Shown in pieces: positions 51,747-59,723 of a DNA stretch of 64,000 nt. Numbering within the stretch: position 1 is the stretch's first letter; the number at the start of each line of letters is the position of its first letter. Source of the DNA: Flavilitoribacter nigricans DSM 23189 = NBRC 102662 (lineage in GTDB: Bacteria; Bacteroidota; Bacteroidia; Chitinophagales; Saprospiraceae); the NCBI RefSeq assembly GCF_002646595.1, contig NZ_PDUD01000024.1, forward strand, positions 186,001-250,000, in the 5' to 3' direction. The translations under genes and the position numbers were made by a program. Under the pieces are notes generated by a model. That model did no database searches. It had not been told where the DNA came from and saw only the letters and a list, made by a program, of their open reading frames with translations.

Positions 51747-54278
51747 ATGATTAGACCTCTATGGCGCTATGGGCTCGTACTGCTGGTACTGACCATTGCT
51801 AGCGGGCTTTTTGCCCAACAACCTAAGAAGTGGACTTCTGCCGATATCCACGAAGCCATTAAAAAATTAAATTTTCTGGGTTCGGCACTTTATGTGGCCG
51901 CCCACCCGGACGACGAAAATACCCGCCTGATCGCCTATCTCTCTAATGGAGTAAAAGCGGAAACGGCATACCTCTCCATGACCCGGGGCGACGGTGGCCA
52001 GAACCTGGTCGGTCCCGAGATCCGCGAATACCTGGGGATCATCCGGACGCAGGAGTTGCTGGGTGCCCGCCGCTTGGATGGCGGTCAGCAGATGTTTACC
52101 CGCGCTAACGATTTTGGTTTTTCCAAACACCCGGACGAAACGCTGGAGATCTGGAACAAAGATGAAGTGCTGTCCGATGTGGTCTGGGCCATTCGCAAAT
52201 GGCAACCCGATGTAATCATTAACCGCTTCTGGCACGAATACGAAGAACGCCTCGCCGGCCGCATGCACGGTCACCATACCGCTTCGGCCATGCTTTCCGT
52301 GAAGGCCTTTGATCTGGCCGCCGATGCCTCCAAGTTCCCGGAACAATTGAAATACGTTGATACCTGGCAACCCCGAAGATTATTTTTCAACACTTCCTGG
52401 TGGTTTTACGGCAGTGAGGAAGCCTTCAAAAAAGTGGATAAATCCGATATGCTCACGGTGGATGTCGGTGTCTACTATCCCATCAAGGGAAAATCCAATA
52501 CTGAGATTGCCGCCGAAAGCCGGAGCATGCACAAAAGCCAGGGTTTTGGTTCCAGCGGCTCGCGGGGAAGCGCCGACGAATACATCAAATTGCTGAAAGG
52601 CGACATGCCGAATGGAGATCACATTTTCGACGGTATCAATACCACCTGGACCCGGGTGGAAGGCGGTGAACCGATCGGACACATCCTGGGTGCCGTGGAA
52701 AATACTTTCCGCTACGATGAGCCCCACAAAAGTCTGACCGGCCTGATCAACGCCTACAAACTGATCAAAAGATTACCGGACGGCTACTGGAAACGTATCA
52801 AGCAGGCCGAGATCGAAGAAGTGATCGCTGCCTGTATGGCCCTCTACGCCGAAGCGGTTAGCAACGACTATTCCGCTACCCGTGGTCAGGACATCACCCT
52901 GGATATCGAGCTGATCAACCGCTCGGCGGCAGATGTTTCGCTCCAGTCATTGGAGATCCTGCCCTTTGGTATCGATACGACTTTTGATCAGCAACTGGAA
53001 AACAATAAAGCGCTCACCTACGAGAAAAGCGTTGAACTGCCCAAAGATTTTGACCTCACCAATCCGTACTGGCTGAATGAGAAATCCGAACTGGGCATGT
53101 ATACGGTCAAAGCTCAGGAACTACGTGGCCTGCCCGAAACACCCCGTGAACTAAAAGTCCGGTTTAACCTGCTCGTTCAGGGCGAACCGATGAGTATCGA
53201 ACGGGATGTGGTGTACAAACGGACCGACCCGGTAGACGGAGAAGTATACCGCCCCTTTGAGATCACCCCACCCGTTTACGCCAATATCGACAACTCGGTA
53301 TACGTTTTCGCCGGCACCTCTCCCAAACCGGTAACGGTGCGACTGAAAGCCGGAAAGGCGGACCTCAAAGGCACGCTGGAACTCTGCCACGAAGAAGGTT
53401 GGCGGGCGGAACCGGAAACAGTGGACTTTGAACTGACCCAGAAAGGAGAAGAACAGACCTTCACTTTCACCTTATTCCCACCGGAAGAGCAAAGTGAGGC
53501 CATGATCGTACCGCTGGTGAAGATCGGTGAAGAATCTTATACCCAGGCGATCAAGCTGATCGACTACGACCACATTCCAACCCAAACCGTATTTGCGGAC
53601 GCCAGCGTCAAAGTAGTAAAGATCGATATCCACAAAGCCGGTAGCCGGGTCGGATACTACATGGGAGCCGGCGATGAGATCCCCGCCAGTCTGGAAGAGA
53701 TCGGCTACGAAGTTACTTTGCTGGACGACCGGGATATGACGCCTTCCAACCTGCAGACCTTCGATGCGATCATCATGGGAGTGCGGGCCTACAACACCCA
53801 GGATCGCCTGAAATTCCACCAGGAGAAATTACTGGATTACGTCAAGAACGGTGGCACCATGATCGTACAGTACAATACCAGCGGCCGGCTGAAAATCCCG
53901 GAAGAGCAACTGGCCCCCTATCCGCTGGAGATCTCCCGAGATCGGGTTACCGTGGAAGAAGCCAATGTGCGTTTCCTGGAACCGGAGCACCCGGTACTCA
54001 ACTACCCGAATGAGATCACGGCCAAGGATTTTGACGGCTGGGTCCAGGAGCGGGGCCTTTATTTCCCCAACAAATGGGATGAGGCTTTCACACCAGTACT
54101 CTCCAGTAACGATCCGGGAGAAGATCCCAGGGACGGAGGCCTGCTGGTTGCGAAATACGGTGAAGGCTACTATATCTATACCGGCTATTCCTGGTTCCGG
54201 GAGTTGCCGGCCGGGGTTCCCGGAGCATTCCGGCTGTTCGCCAACATGATCTCTATCGGAAAAGAAGTGCGGCCCTAA
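51747..54278 (+). CDS. PIG-L family deacetylase with ThuA-like C-terminal domain
   Basis: 843 residues, signal peptide to about Ala25-Gln26. PIG-L/LmbE fold with the metal motif AAHPDDEN (His53, Asp55, Asp56) and later HGHHTAS (His near 173-175), which hydrolyse N-acetyl groups from GlcNAc-type sugars. Middle region (about 330-620) is beta-rich (NEW3/Ig-like). C-terminal part (about 640-840; VGYYMGAGDEIPASLEEIGYEVTLLDD ... FDAIIMGVRAYNTQDRLKFHQEKLLDYVKNGGTMIVQYNT) is a class-I amidotransferase-like/ThuA-type domain. It acts in the periplasm or outside, likely in sugar or glycoconjugate breakdown. A strong terminator follows. Confidence 0.85.
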   Translation: MIRPLWRYGLVLLVLTIASGLFAQQPKKWTSADIHEAIKKLNFLGSALYVAAHPDDENTRLIAYLSNGVKAETAYLSMTRGDGGQNLVGPEIREYLGIIRTQELLGARRLDGGQQMFTRANDFGFSKHPDETLEIWNKDEVLSDVVWAIRKWQPDVIINRFWHEYEERLAGRMHGHHTASAMLSVKAFDLAADASKFPEQLKYVDTWQPRRLFFNTSWWFYGSEEAFKKVDKSDMLTVDVGVYYPIKGKSNTEIAAESRSMHKSQGFGSSGSRGSADEYIKLLKGDMPNGDHIFDGINTTWTRVEGGEPIGHILGAVENTFRYDEPHKSLTGLINAYKLIKRLPDGYWKRIKQAEIEEVIAACMALYAEAVSNDYSATRGQDITLDIELINRSAADVSLQSLEILPFGIDTTFDQQLENNKALTYEKSVELPKDFDLTNPYWLNEKSELGMYTVKAQELRGLPETPRELKVRFNLLVQGEPMSIERDVVYKRTDPVDGEVYRPFEITPPVYANIDNSVYVFAGTSPKPVTVRLKAGKADLKGTLELCHEEGWRAEPETVDFELTQKGEEQTFTFTLFPPEEQSEAMIVPLVKIGEESYTQAIKLIDYDHIPTQTVFADASVKVVKIDIHKAGSRVGYYMGAGDEIPASLEEIGYEVTLLDDRDMTPSNLQTFDAIIMGVRAYNTQDRLKFHQEKLLDYVKNGGTMIVQYNTSGRLKIPEEQLAPYPLEISRDRVTVEEANVRFLEPEHPVLNYPNEITAKDFDGWVQERGLYFPNKWDEAFTPVLSSNDPGEDPRDGGLLVAKYGEGYYIYTGYSWFRELPAGVPGAFRLFANMISIGKEVRP

Positions 54279-54304
54279 GCGGATCGACAAGCAGGAGATC
54301 AGAA

Positions 54305-54341
54305 AGACCTTCCCGAAAAGATTTTGGGGAGGTCTTTTTTT
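54305..54341 (+). terminator. Rho-independent terminator after the deacetylase gene
   Basis: Stem AGACCTTCCC / GGGGAGGTCT (one G-U), about 11-nt loop, then seven T. 26 bp after the stop. Confidence 0.85.
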
Positions 54342-54611
54342 ATGCAGGCCGAAATCCTTACGCCATCCGGGCAGTTGTAACGGGTATTCCCCTTAGGCCG
54401 GCAAAAAGTCCCAAGTTAAAAAATGTTTTTTATTTTAATTTTTAAAACTTTTTGTAAATTTGCCAAATCAGACTTTGTCGACAAGTATTGATACCAACTC
54501 CGACCCAAAGGTTCCGATCTTTGGCAATGGGAGCGTTTATCCACACCGGTGTGCTGGAAGTGAGGGTGGGTTATTATCCCTCCCTATTCCCCTCGGTCCA
54601 TCGGGTAACTG
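54342..54611. other. Gene-poor region left of the MITE-like element
   Basis: No gene seen. AT-rich near 54420-54470, with TAAATTTG (54455-54462), an exact -7 match reading right. Downstream of it the sequence has GC-rich local inverted pieces (GTGAGGGTGGG ... CCCTCCC), so a small RNA or a displaced promoter of the 54861 gene is possible. Confidence 0.35.
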
Positions 54612-54772
54612 TTAGAGACTGTTTGAAAACTTCTGCTGCCGGAGAAAAACCCGGATTTTGCAGTCAATTGAAAGCTATTTTTTACTGCATAGCCCAGCTA
54701 CGGAGTTAAAAATAGGTGCAAAGTGGGGGCCCGTACGGGTAACCCAGTGAGAGGTTTTCAAACAGTCTCTTA
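54612..54772. mobile_element. MITE-like element, 155 bp with TTA target duplication
   Basis: Terminal inverted repeats GAGACTGTTTGAAAAC (54615-54630) and GTTTTCAAACAGTCTC (54754-54769) are perfect for 16 bp, with 19 of 20 matching when extended inward. Both ends are flanked by TTA (54612-54614; 54770-54772), as expected for a 3-bp TNA duplication made by IS1031-type members of the IS5 family. No coding capacity: a non-autonomous element. It separates a promoter-like TAAATTTG from the 54861 gene. Confidence 0.75.
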
Positions 54773-54860
54773 AAATGAGCTTCCTCCGAAATCGCCGATC
54801 CGCTTATTGACCGGTTGTGGGGAGAGACTCGGACAAGCATCATGCAAAAAACGGCAAGTC

Positions 54861-55256
54861 ATGGCACTGCGAACGTCTTTCCCACCCTGCGGCTCCGATT
54901 ATCTGGGCGGCTCTAGCGATGGGTACGAATACCGTACCACCTTTGCCGGTTCTTCCCTGCAGACCAGTTACGACATGATCCGGCAGTTTTTGCAGGAGGA
55001 AGGTTACGGAGAGATTCCCGTACCCAAAGATGCCGATGAGCTATTGTTGTTTCGCCTGCATACCCGCAATCGTCAGATCCTGCTTTTTGAAGACAATGGC
55101 TATGTCCACAATCCCATCAAGATCCTTTTTCCCATCGACCGGCGAAAACGCAGTACGCTTATACTGCACCTCTACAACGAGTTGGACCCACAACATTTAT
55201 TGAAATTTCATCGAATAGAAGTTGGGCAAAAAAACGGTTCCCCGGTCCTGAAATAA
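54861..55256 (+). CDS. Hypothetical protein downstream of the MITE
   Basis: 131 residues from the ATG at 54861; the frame extends to 54807 but that part has no sign of coding. Soluble, with a helix SYDMIRQFLQEEGYGEIPVP, then a beta-rich section DELLLFRLHTRNRQILLFEDNGYVHNPIKILFPIDRRKRSTLILHLYNE. No known motif, but its composition is that of a real folded protein. Promoter may have been displaced by the element to its left. Confidence 0.55.
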   Translation: MALRTSFPPCGSDYLGGSSDGYEYRTTFAGSSLQTSYDMIRQFLQEEGYGEIPVPKDADELLLFRLHTRNRQILLFEDNGYVHNPIKILFPIDRRKRSTLILHLYNELDPQHLLKFHRIEVGQKNGSPVLK

Positions 55257-55362
55257 TCCCGGAAACTACCCACAAAACATCATTTCACCCTGATTTACAA
55301 GCATCTACTTCCGTCCCGTCGGCGAACATCTGCCATAGTTTTATTTGTTTTAAAAATAAAAA

Positions 55363-56604
55363 ATGCCCTGCAAACTTTGGTTTCGAACTTTCTCTTTACT
55401 CCTGATTTCGCTTCTTGCTACCTCCATTTTACCCGGTCAGACCGAAAAGATCAATTTGTTTACGGATTGCGATTGTGACCAGAATTATATTCGACAAGCG
55501 CTTCCCTACGTCAATCACGTGCGGGATCAGGGACTATCCGATGTACAACTTTTCGTTTATGATATCCGCCTGGGTAGTGGCGGGCGTTCTTATACCCTGA
55601 GTTTTAAAGGGCGCAATGATTTTCAGGATCTGGATCAGGAATTACTTTACGAAACCGGTCCTACCGCTACGAATGACGATGTGCGTAAAGGACTGGCCCG
55701 TAAGATCGCAGTCGGATTACTTCCTTACCTGGTACAAACGGATATGGTCGATCTGATCCAATATTCCGTGCAGAGTGAAGAAGAGGAAACAGCGGATGCA
55801 ATCACCCCAACGGATGATCCCTGGAACAACTGGATATTCGAAATCCGGGGAGAAGGAGAGATCAATAAGGAGACCAGCCGTTCGGGTATAGATCTCGAAT
55901 TTGGTTTTGAGGGAGACCGCGTTACCGACGACTGGCGTATCCGAACGGATGCTGAAATGAATTACGCACAAAGCGAATTCCGCGGAGAGAATGAAGAATT
56001 TTTGAGTAAACGGCAAAGGCATTACATTCGGGCAAGTGTGGTGCACAGTTTGGGAAATCACTGGTCAGCCGGAGTCTTTAGTGGTATTCAGCATAATACC
56101 TACAATAATCTGAACTATGCTTATTTCTTACATCCGGCTATTGAATATAATATTTATCCCTACCGGGAAGTACTTCGCCGGGAGATCGTATTTGCTTACC
56201 GGATCGGCTTTTTTCAAAATGACTATATTCAAACCACGATCTTCGACCAGAACCGGGAATTTATTCCCAATCACACCCTAAATGTCCAAACCCGCTTTCG
56301 GCAGCCCTGGGGAGATATTTACGCCAATCTGGAATTATCTACTTTTCTCCAGGATTTTTCTAAGAATCGCGTTGAATTTTACAGCAGGGTATCCGTACGG
56401 GTCTTTAAAGGGCTGGCGGTCCAATTTTCCGCCAATCTGGACCTGATCCGCGATCAGATCAACCTTCCGGCCGGAGAGGCATCCATCGAAGATATATTAT
56501 TGCGTCAGCGCCAGATCGCCACCAGTTTTGAACTCTACACGGGTGTAGGGCTGAGTTACACTTTCGGTTCCGCCTTCAATAATATTGTAAATACCAGATT
56601 GTAG
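55363..56604 (+). CDS. Outer-membrane beta-barrel protein (DUF481-like)
   Basis: 413 residues. Signal peptide (SLLLISLLATSILPGQ), an N-terminal periplasmic domain (about 28-130) with a CDCDQN motif and GSGGRSYTLSFKGRNDF, then barrel strands from about 155 (WIFEIRGEGEINKE, WRIRTDAEMNYAQSEFRG, HYIRASVVHSLGNHWSAGVFSG), which resemble the YdiY/DUF481 salt-inducible barrel family. Role in the outer membrane unknown. Convergent with clpS, 3 bp away. Confidence 0.65.
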   Translation: MPCKLWFRTFSLLLISLLATSILPGQTEKINLFTDCDCDQNYIRQALPYVNHVRDQGLSDVQLFVYDIRLGSGGRSYTLSFKGRNDFQDLDQELLYETGPTATNDDVRKGLARKIAVGLLPYLVQTDMVDLIQYSVQSEEEETADAITPTDDPWNNWIFEIRGEGEINKETSRSGIDLEFGFEGDRVTDDWRIRTDAEMNYAQSEFRGENEEFLSKRQRHYIRASVVHSLGNHWSAGVFSGIQHNTYNNLNYAYFLHPAIEYNIYPYREVLRREIVFAYRIGFFQNDYIQTTIFDQNREFIPNHTLNVQTRFRQPWGDIYANLELSTFLQDFSKNRVEFYSRVSVRVFKGLAVQFSANLDLIRDQINLPAGEASIEDILLRQRQIATSFELYTGVGLSYTFGSAFNNIVNTRL

Positions 56605-56607
56605 GTT

Positions 56608-57024
56608 CTAAATGCGCTCCCCCTCGATCACGGCACTCAGGCCGCGGTCGACCAGCGCTTCCTTTTTCGGCTGTAGGACATTGCGGGGGGCCGTTTTGAC
56701 GGTCGCTTTCCCCTTGAGGTGAATGAGCAAGGCCAGTTGTTCGGCCTGTTGGTTGGTGTGTTGGAGGATCTCCATGAAACATTCGATCACCCAATCAAAG
56801 GAATTGTGGTCATCGTTGTATACTAATAGATGAGCTACTTCGCCGGAACCGGTATCCACTTCATCTTCAACCAGAACATCCTCTTCGGGTTGTTCGGAAA
56901 AATGACCGAACCGGCTAAAGTCTATCTGCTGAAAGTGGGTGGACAACCGAATAGGATCAACGTAATAGGGTGTTCTATTAAATTGATTTTCCGATCCATT
57001 CTCGATAAATTTATTCACTCCCAC
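56608..57024 (-). CDS. clpS: ATP-dependent Clp protease adaptor ClpS
   Basis: 138 residues from the GTG at 57024. The C-terminal 75 residues are ClpS: HLLVYNDDHNSFDWVIECFMEILQHTNQQAEQLALLIHLKGKATVKTAPRNVLQPKKEALVDRGLSAVIE. It carries the N-degron pocket motif NDD and the helix that docks on ClpA/ClpC. The first 63 residues are an unusual extension. An internal GTG before DTGSGEVAHLLVY would give the normal length, so the start is uncertain. Delivers N-end-rule substrates to the Clp protease. Confidence 0.8.
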   Translation of the reverse strand: MGVNKFIENGSENQFNRTPYYVDPIRLSTHFQQIDFSRFGHFSEQPEEDVLVEDEVDTGSGEVAHLLVYNDDHNSFDWVIECFMEILQHTNQQAEQLALLIHLKGKATVKTAPRNVLQPKKEALVDRGLSAVIEGERI

Positions 57025-57281
57025 TATTCAATTTGTTTTCTGATCTGATCTAAATAGAGCGCATTGATATTGCGGTCTGATGCATCCGGCAAGATCGCAT
57101 AACACGATCTTTCTTCGGGTACTTTTATTACATCAAAATTAGGCATTTCTACAACCTTATCCAATACCCCGGCGTAAAGTGGCCGGTGTAAGTCGCAGAT
57201 TATGAAATCCTGCCGGGAGATGTTTTTGGCCGATCCCCCAGATAATAACAGATTATTACAAGATCTCATAGGTGTGACCAA
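57024..57281 (-). CDS. Possible 85-residue hypothetical protein coupled to clpS
   Basis: Frame from the start at 57281 to TAG at 57024-57026; its stop shares a base with the GTG of the clpS frame (TAGTG). The C-terminal 55 residues (DFIICDLHRPLYAGVLDKVV, PNFDVIKVPEERSCYAILPD) look like a folded small domain, the first 20 less so. It may be a real upstream gene that drives clpS by re-initiation, or an accidental frame. No known family. Confidence 0.35.
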   Translation of the reverse strand: MVTPMRSCNNLLLSGGSAKNISRQDFIICDLHRPLYAGVLDKVVEMPNFDVIKVPEERSCYAILPDASDRNINALYLDQIRKQIE

Positions 57282-57309
57282 ATGGAATGGCTAAACTCTG
57301 ATAACAGAC

Positions 57310-57335
57310 AAAATTCCGTTCGGGTTCGGAATTTT
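57310..57335. terminator. AT-rich hairpin upstream of the DUF6340-like gene
   Basis: Perfect 9-bp stem AAAATTCCG / CGGAATTTT with an 8-nt loop, in the divergent 133-bp space between 57281 and 57416. It reads as a terminator on either strand, but no transcript is known to arrive there, so it may instead be a regulatory structure. Confidence 0.4.
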
Positions 57336-57415
57336 CTCACTTTCTACTCCGGACGCATGGAAAGAATTGACGAAATTTGTCCTTCTTCCATTCAGAACAC
57401 ACCTAAAACAAACAA

Positions 57416-58462
57416 ATGAAAAATAAGTATTCACTACCCTTATACGGTCTGATCATTGGCCTGATCTGGTCTTCCTGTACCACTACTACCCAGATCGACG
57501 TACTCCAGCCCGCGGCTTTTTCCGTTCCCGGCAATATTGAACGCATCGTTACCATCGACCGCAGTAAACCCAGCAAAGGATTCCTGAATTTTCTGGAAGG
57601 CGTGGTAACCGGTGAAGGGCTGGGCCAGGATAAACGCGGCCGCGAAAATGCGCTGCGGGGGGTAACCGATGCACTGACCCGAACGCCCCGTTTTGAAGTA
57701 CGCTCCAGTGCGGTGGAACTGACCGGCAGCAAATCCGGAGATCGCATGATCGAGCCCCTGCCCTGGTCGGAAGTGCGCATGATCGCCGACCAGTACGATG
57801 TGGATGCCGTACTCGCCATCGAAAAATACGATACCGATCAAAGCAGCTCTACCCGCAGTCGCCAGGTGACGCGCAAAAAGGACGGTCAGGAATATACCGA
57901 AACGGTGTATGATTCCAAGATCGATATGCGGGTGCACATCGGCTGGCGGCTCTACGATACGGACCGGCAGGTGATCATCGATGAATTTGAAGTGACCGAG
58001 GGTGGTAATGATTCCGCTACCGGCTCCTCCGAAGAGGAAGCGCTGCGCCGCCTCACCAATCAATCGGATATGGCCCGGGACATCAGTTTTGAAGCGGGGA
58101 CATTATACGGCATGCGGATCGCTCCGGTTTGGGTGTCCGTTAACCGGCAATTCTACACCAAAGCCAAAGGGTCAGATAAAGAACCCATGCAACGGGCCGC
58201 ACGTTACGCCAAAGCCAACCAGTGGGAGTCGGCCGCCGAGATCTGGCGCGAACTGATCGAAAAGGGCCGAGATGCTAAAACCGCCGGAAAAGCGGCCCAC
58301 AATATGGCCGTAGCCTCCGAAAGAGCCGGACATCTGGATTCCGCTCTCGATTGGGCCAACAAAGCTTACCTGGAATTCGGGAACAAAAGCTCCCGGGAGT
58401 ACGGCCGGCAGCTGCAATGGCGCATTGAAGATGCCAAACGCGTGGAGGAACAAATGAAGTAA
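57416..58462 (+). CDS. DUF6340-like lipoprotein
   Basis: 348 residues. Lipobox IWSSC (Cys21) followed by Thr-Thr-Thr-Thr. Then VLQPAAFSVPGNIERIVTIDRS, DAVLAIEKYDTDQSSSTRSRQVTRKKDG, IDMRVHIGWRLYD and a TPR-like C terminus (RYAKANQWESAAEIWRELIEKG ... ASERAGHLDSALDWANKAYLEFGNKSSREY). This order is that of the DUF6340 family, an envelope lipoprotein of Bacteroidota with no known function. Single gene; the 166-bp palindrome follows. Confidence 0.8.
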   Translation: MKNKYSLPLYGLIIGLIWSSCTTTTQIDVLQPAAFSVPGNIERIVTIDRSKPSKGFLNFLEGVVTGEGLGQDKRGRENALRGVTDALTRTPRFEVRSSAVELTGSKSGDRMIEPLPWSEVRMIADQYDVDAVLAIEKYDTDQSSSTRSRQVTRKKDGQEYTETVYDSKIDMRVHIGWRLYDTDRQVIIDEFEVTEGGNDSATGSSEEEALRRLTNQSDMARDISFEAGTLYGMRIAPVWVSVNRQFYTKAKGSDKEPMQRAARYAKANQWESAAEIWRELIEKGRDAKTAGKAAHNMAVASERAGHLDSALDWANKAYLEFGNKSSREYGRQLQWRIEDAKRVEEQMK

Positions 58463-58553
58463 AACACGATGGTATCGCATCGGCATAGCCGCACCGGATC
58501 TGGAGACGCGCTCGATTTAATTTTTATTATTTTCGCCCGATCTTGAAAACTGC

Positions 58554-58719
58554 TAATTAATTTAAGTTGCGATACTTGAATTGAAGAGAGTAGATGGTAG
58601 AGCGTAGAGAGACTGCAACCGTTAAAATGAGCGATTTTGTTCCATTTTAACGATAGGCCCCCCCTCTACCCTCTACTCTATTCCCTCTACCTAAGTTGCA
58701 TCGCAACTTAGACTAATTA
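58554..58719. repeat. 166-bp palindromic element with long terminal inverted repeats
   Basis: Ends TAATTAATTTAAGTTGCGAT (58554-58573) and its near-complement (58700-58719; 18 of 20 pair). Inside are a purine-rich arm (GAAGAGAGTAGATGGTAGAG near 58583-58602) against a pyrimidine-rich arm (CTCTACCCTCTACTC near 58663-58677), and a core hairpin GTTAAAATG (58621-58629) / CATTTTAAC (58643-58651). The right end also holds a perfect mini-hairpin AAGTTGC-ATC-GCAACTT. The whole piece can fold as one hairpin. No coding sequence. Confidence 0.75.
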
Positions 58720-58740
58720 ATCATCAGATCCGGCAAAGTC

Positions 58741-59649
58741 ATGACGCCAATCCAACGCTCGTACGTCGAACTCCACATTGCGGTATTCCTGTTCGGGTTT
58801 ACCGCTATTCTGGGGGACCTGATCAGCCTGCCGGCACTGAGTCTGGTTTGGTGGCGGGTATTTTTTACCACCCTGAGTTTTCCTTTTATCGTACCGGTGA
58901 TCCGGCTGTTCCGGACTACCCCCACCAAAACGCTGCTCAAGTTCATGGGGATCGGGTTGATCGTGGCCCTGCACTGGGTCTGCTTTTTCGGGGCCATCAA
59001 GTTATCCAACCCATCCATCGTACTGGTCTGCATGGCTACGACCTCTTTTTTCACTTCACTGGTGGAACCGATTTTCTCCAAAAAGAAGATCAAGACCTAC
59101 GAGATCGTTCTGGGATTAATGATCGTTCCCGGCATGATCCTGATCGTGAACGGGGCGGAAGTAGGCATGCTGCTAGGGATTGGGATCGGATTAACGGCGG
59201 CACTTCTGGCCGCTTTTTTTGCTACGCTGAACAAACTGCTCGTAGGTAAGTTGGACGAAAAAAGTGTCAGTTTCCTGGAATTGGGCTCGGCCTGGCTATT
59301 CCTTTCTCTGGTCATTCCGGTGTACTACTGGTTCTCGGAAGAGGGGCGGTCGCTGGACTTCTGGCCCCAAAGTACGGATTGGCTCTATCTGACCATCCTG
59401 GCACTCTTGTGTACCACCCTGGCTTACGTACTGGCGCTGCGTTCGCTGCGTCATCTTACCGCCTTTGCCTCTAATCTGACGGTAAATCTCGAACCGGTTT
59501 ACGGCATCGTCCTGGCCTTTTTACTATTGGACGACAAGCAGGAACTCGACCCGGGATTTTACTGGGGAGCGCTGGTCATTTTACTCGCTGTGTTCTCCTA
59601 CCCGGTAATGCGAAGATGGAACAAACGCAAACAGAACTCAACCTTATAG
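58741..59649 (+). CDS. EamA family (DMT superfamily) transporter
   Basis: 302 residues with ten hydrophobic spans in two EamA repeats: residues about 8-140 (AVFLFGFTAILGDLISLPALSLVWWRVFFTTLSF) and 147-290 (GIGIGLTAALLAAFFATLNKLLVGKL; FASNLTVNLEPVYGIVLAFLLLDDKQEL). The LxPVYG-x-x-x-A-F-x-x-L-x-E/D-x-Q sequence in the last part is a family hallmark. Inner-membrane exporter or importer of a small metabolite, substrate unknown. Ends 38 bp before the kynureninase frame begins and may be co-transcribed. Confidence 0.9.
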   Translation: MTPIQRSYVELHIAVFLFGFTAILGDLISLPALSLVWWRVFFTTLSFPFIVPVIRLFRTTPTKTLLKFMGIGLIVALHWVCFFGAIKLSNPSIVLVCMATTSFFTSLVEPIFSKKKIKTYEIVLGLMIVPGMILIVNGAEVGMLLGIGIGLTAALLAAFFATLNKLLVGKLDEKSVSFLELGSAWLFLSLVIPVYYWFSEEGRSLDFWPQSTDWLYLTILALLCTTLAYVLALRSLRHLTAFASNLTVNLEPVYGIVLAFLLLDDKQELDPGFYWGALVILLAVFSYPVMRRWNKRKQNSTL

Positions 59650-59723
59650 TGTCAAATTTGTAGGATATAAGTTCGAGCTCCCGGAGAATGTCCGGAGACT
59701 TTAAAACATTCATAACCACCGAC

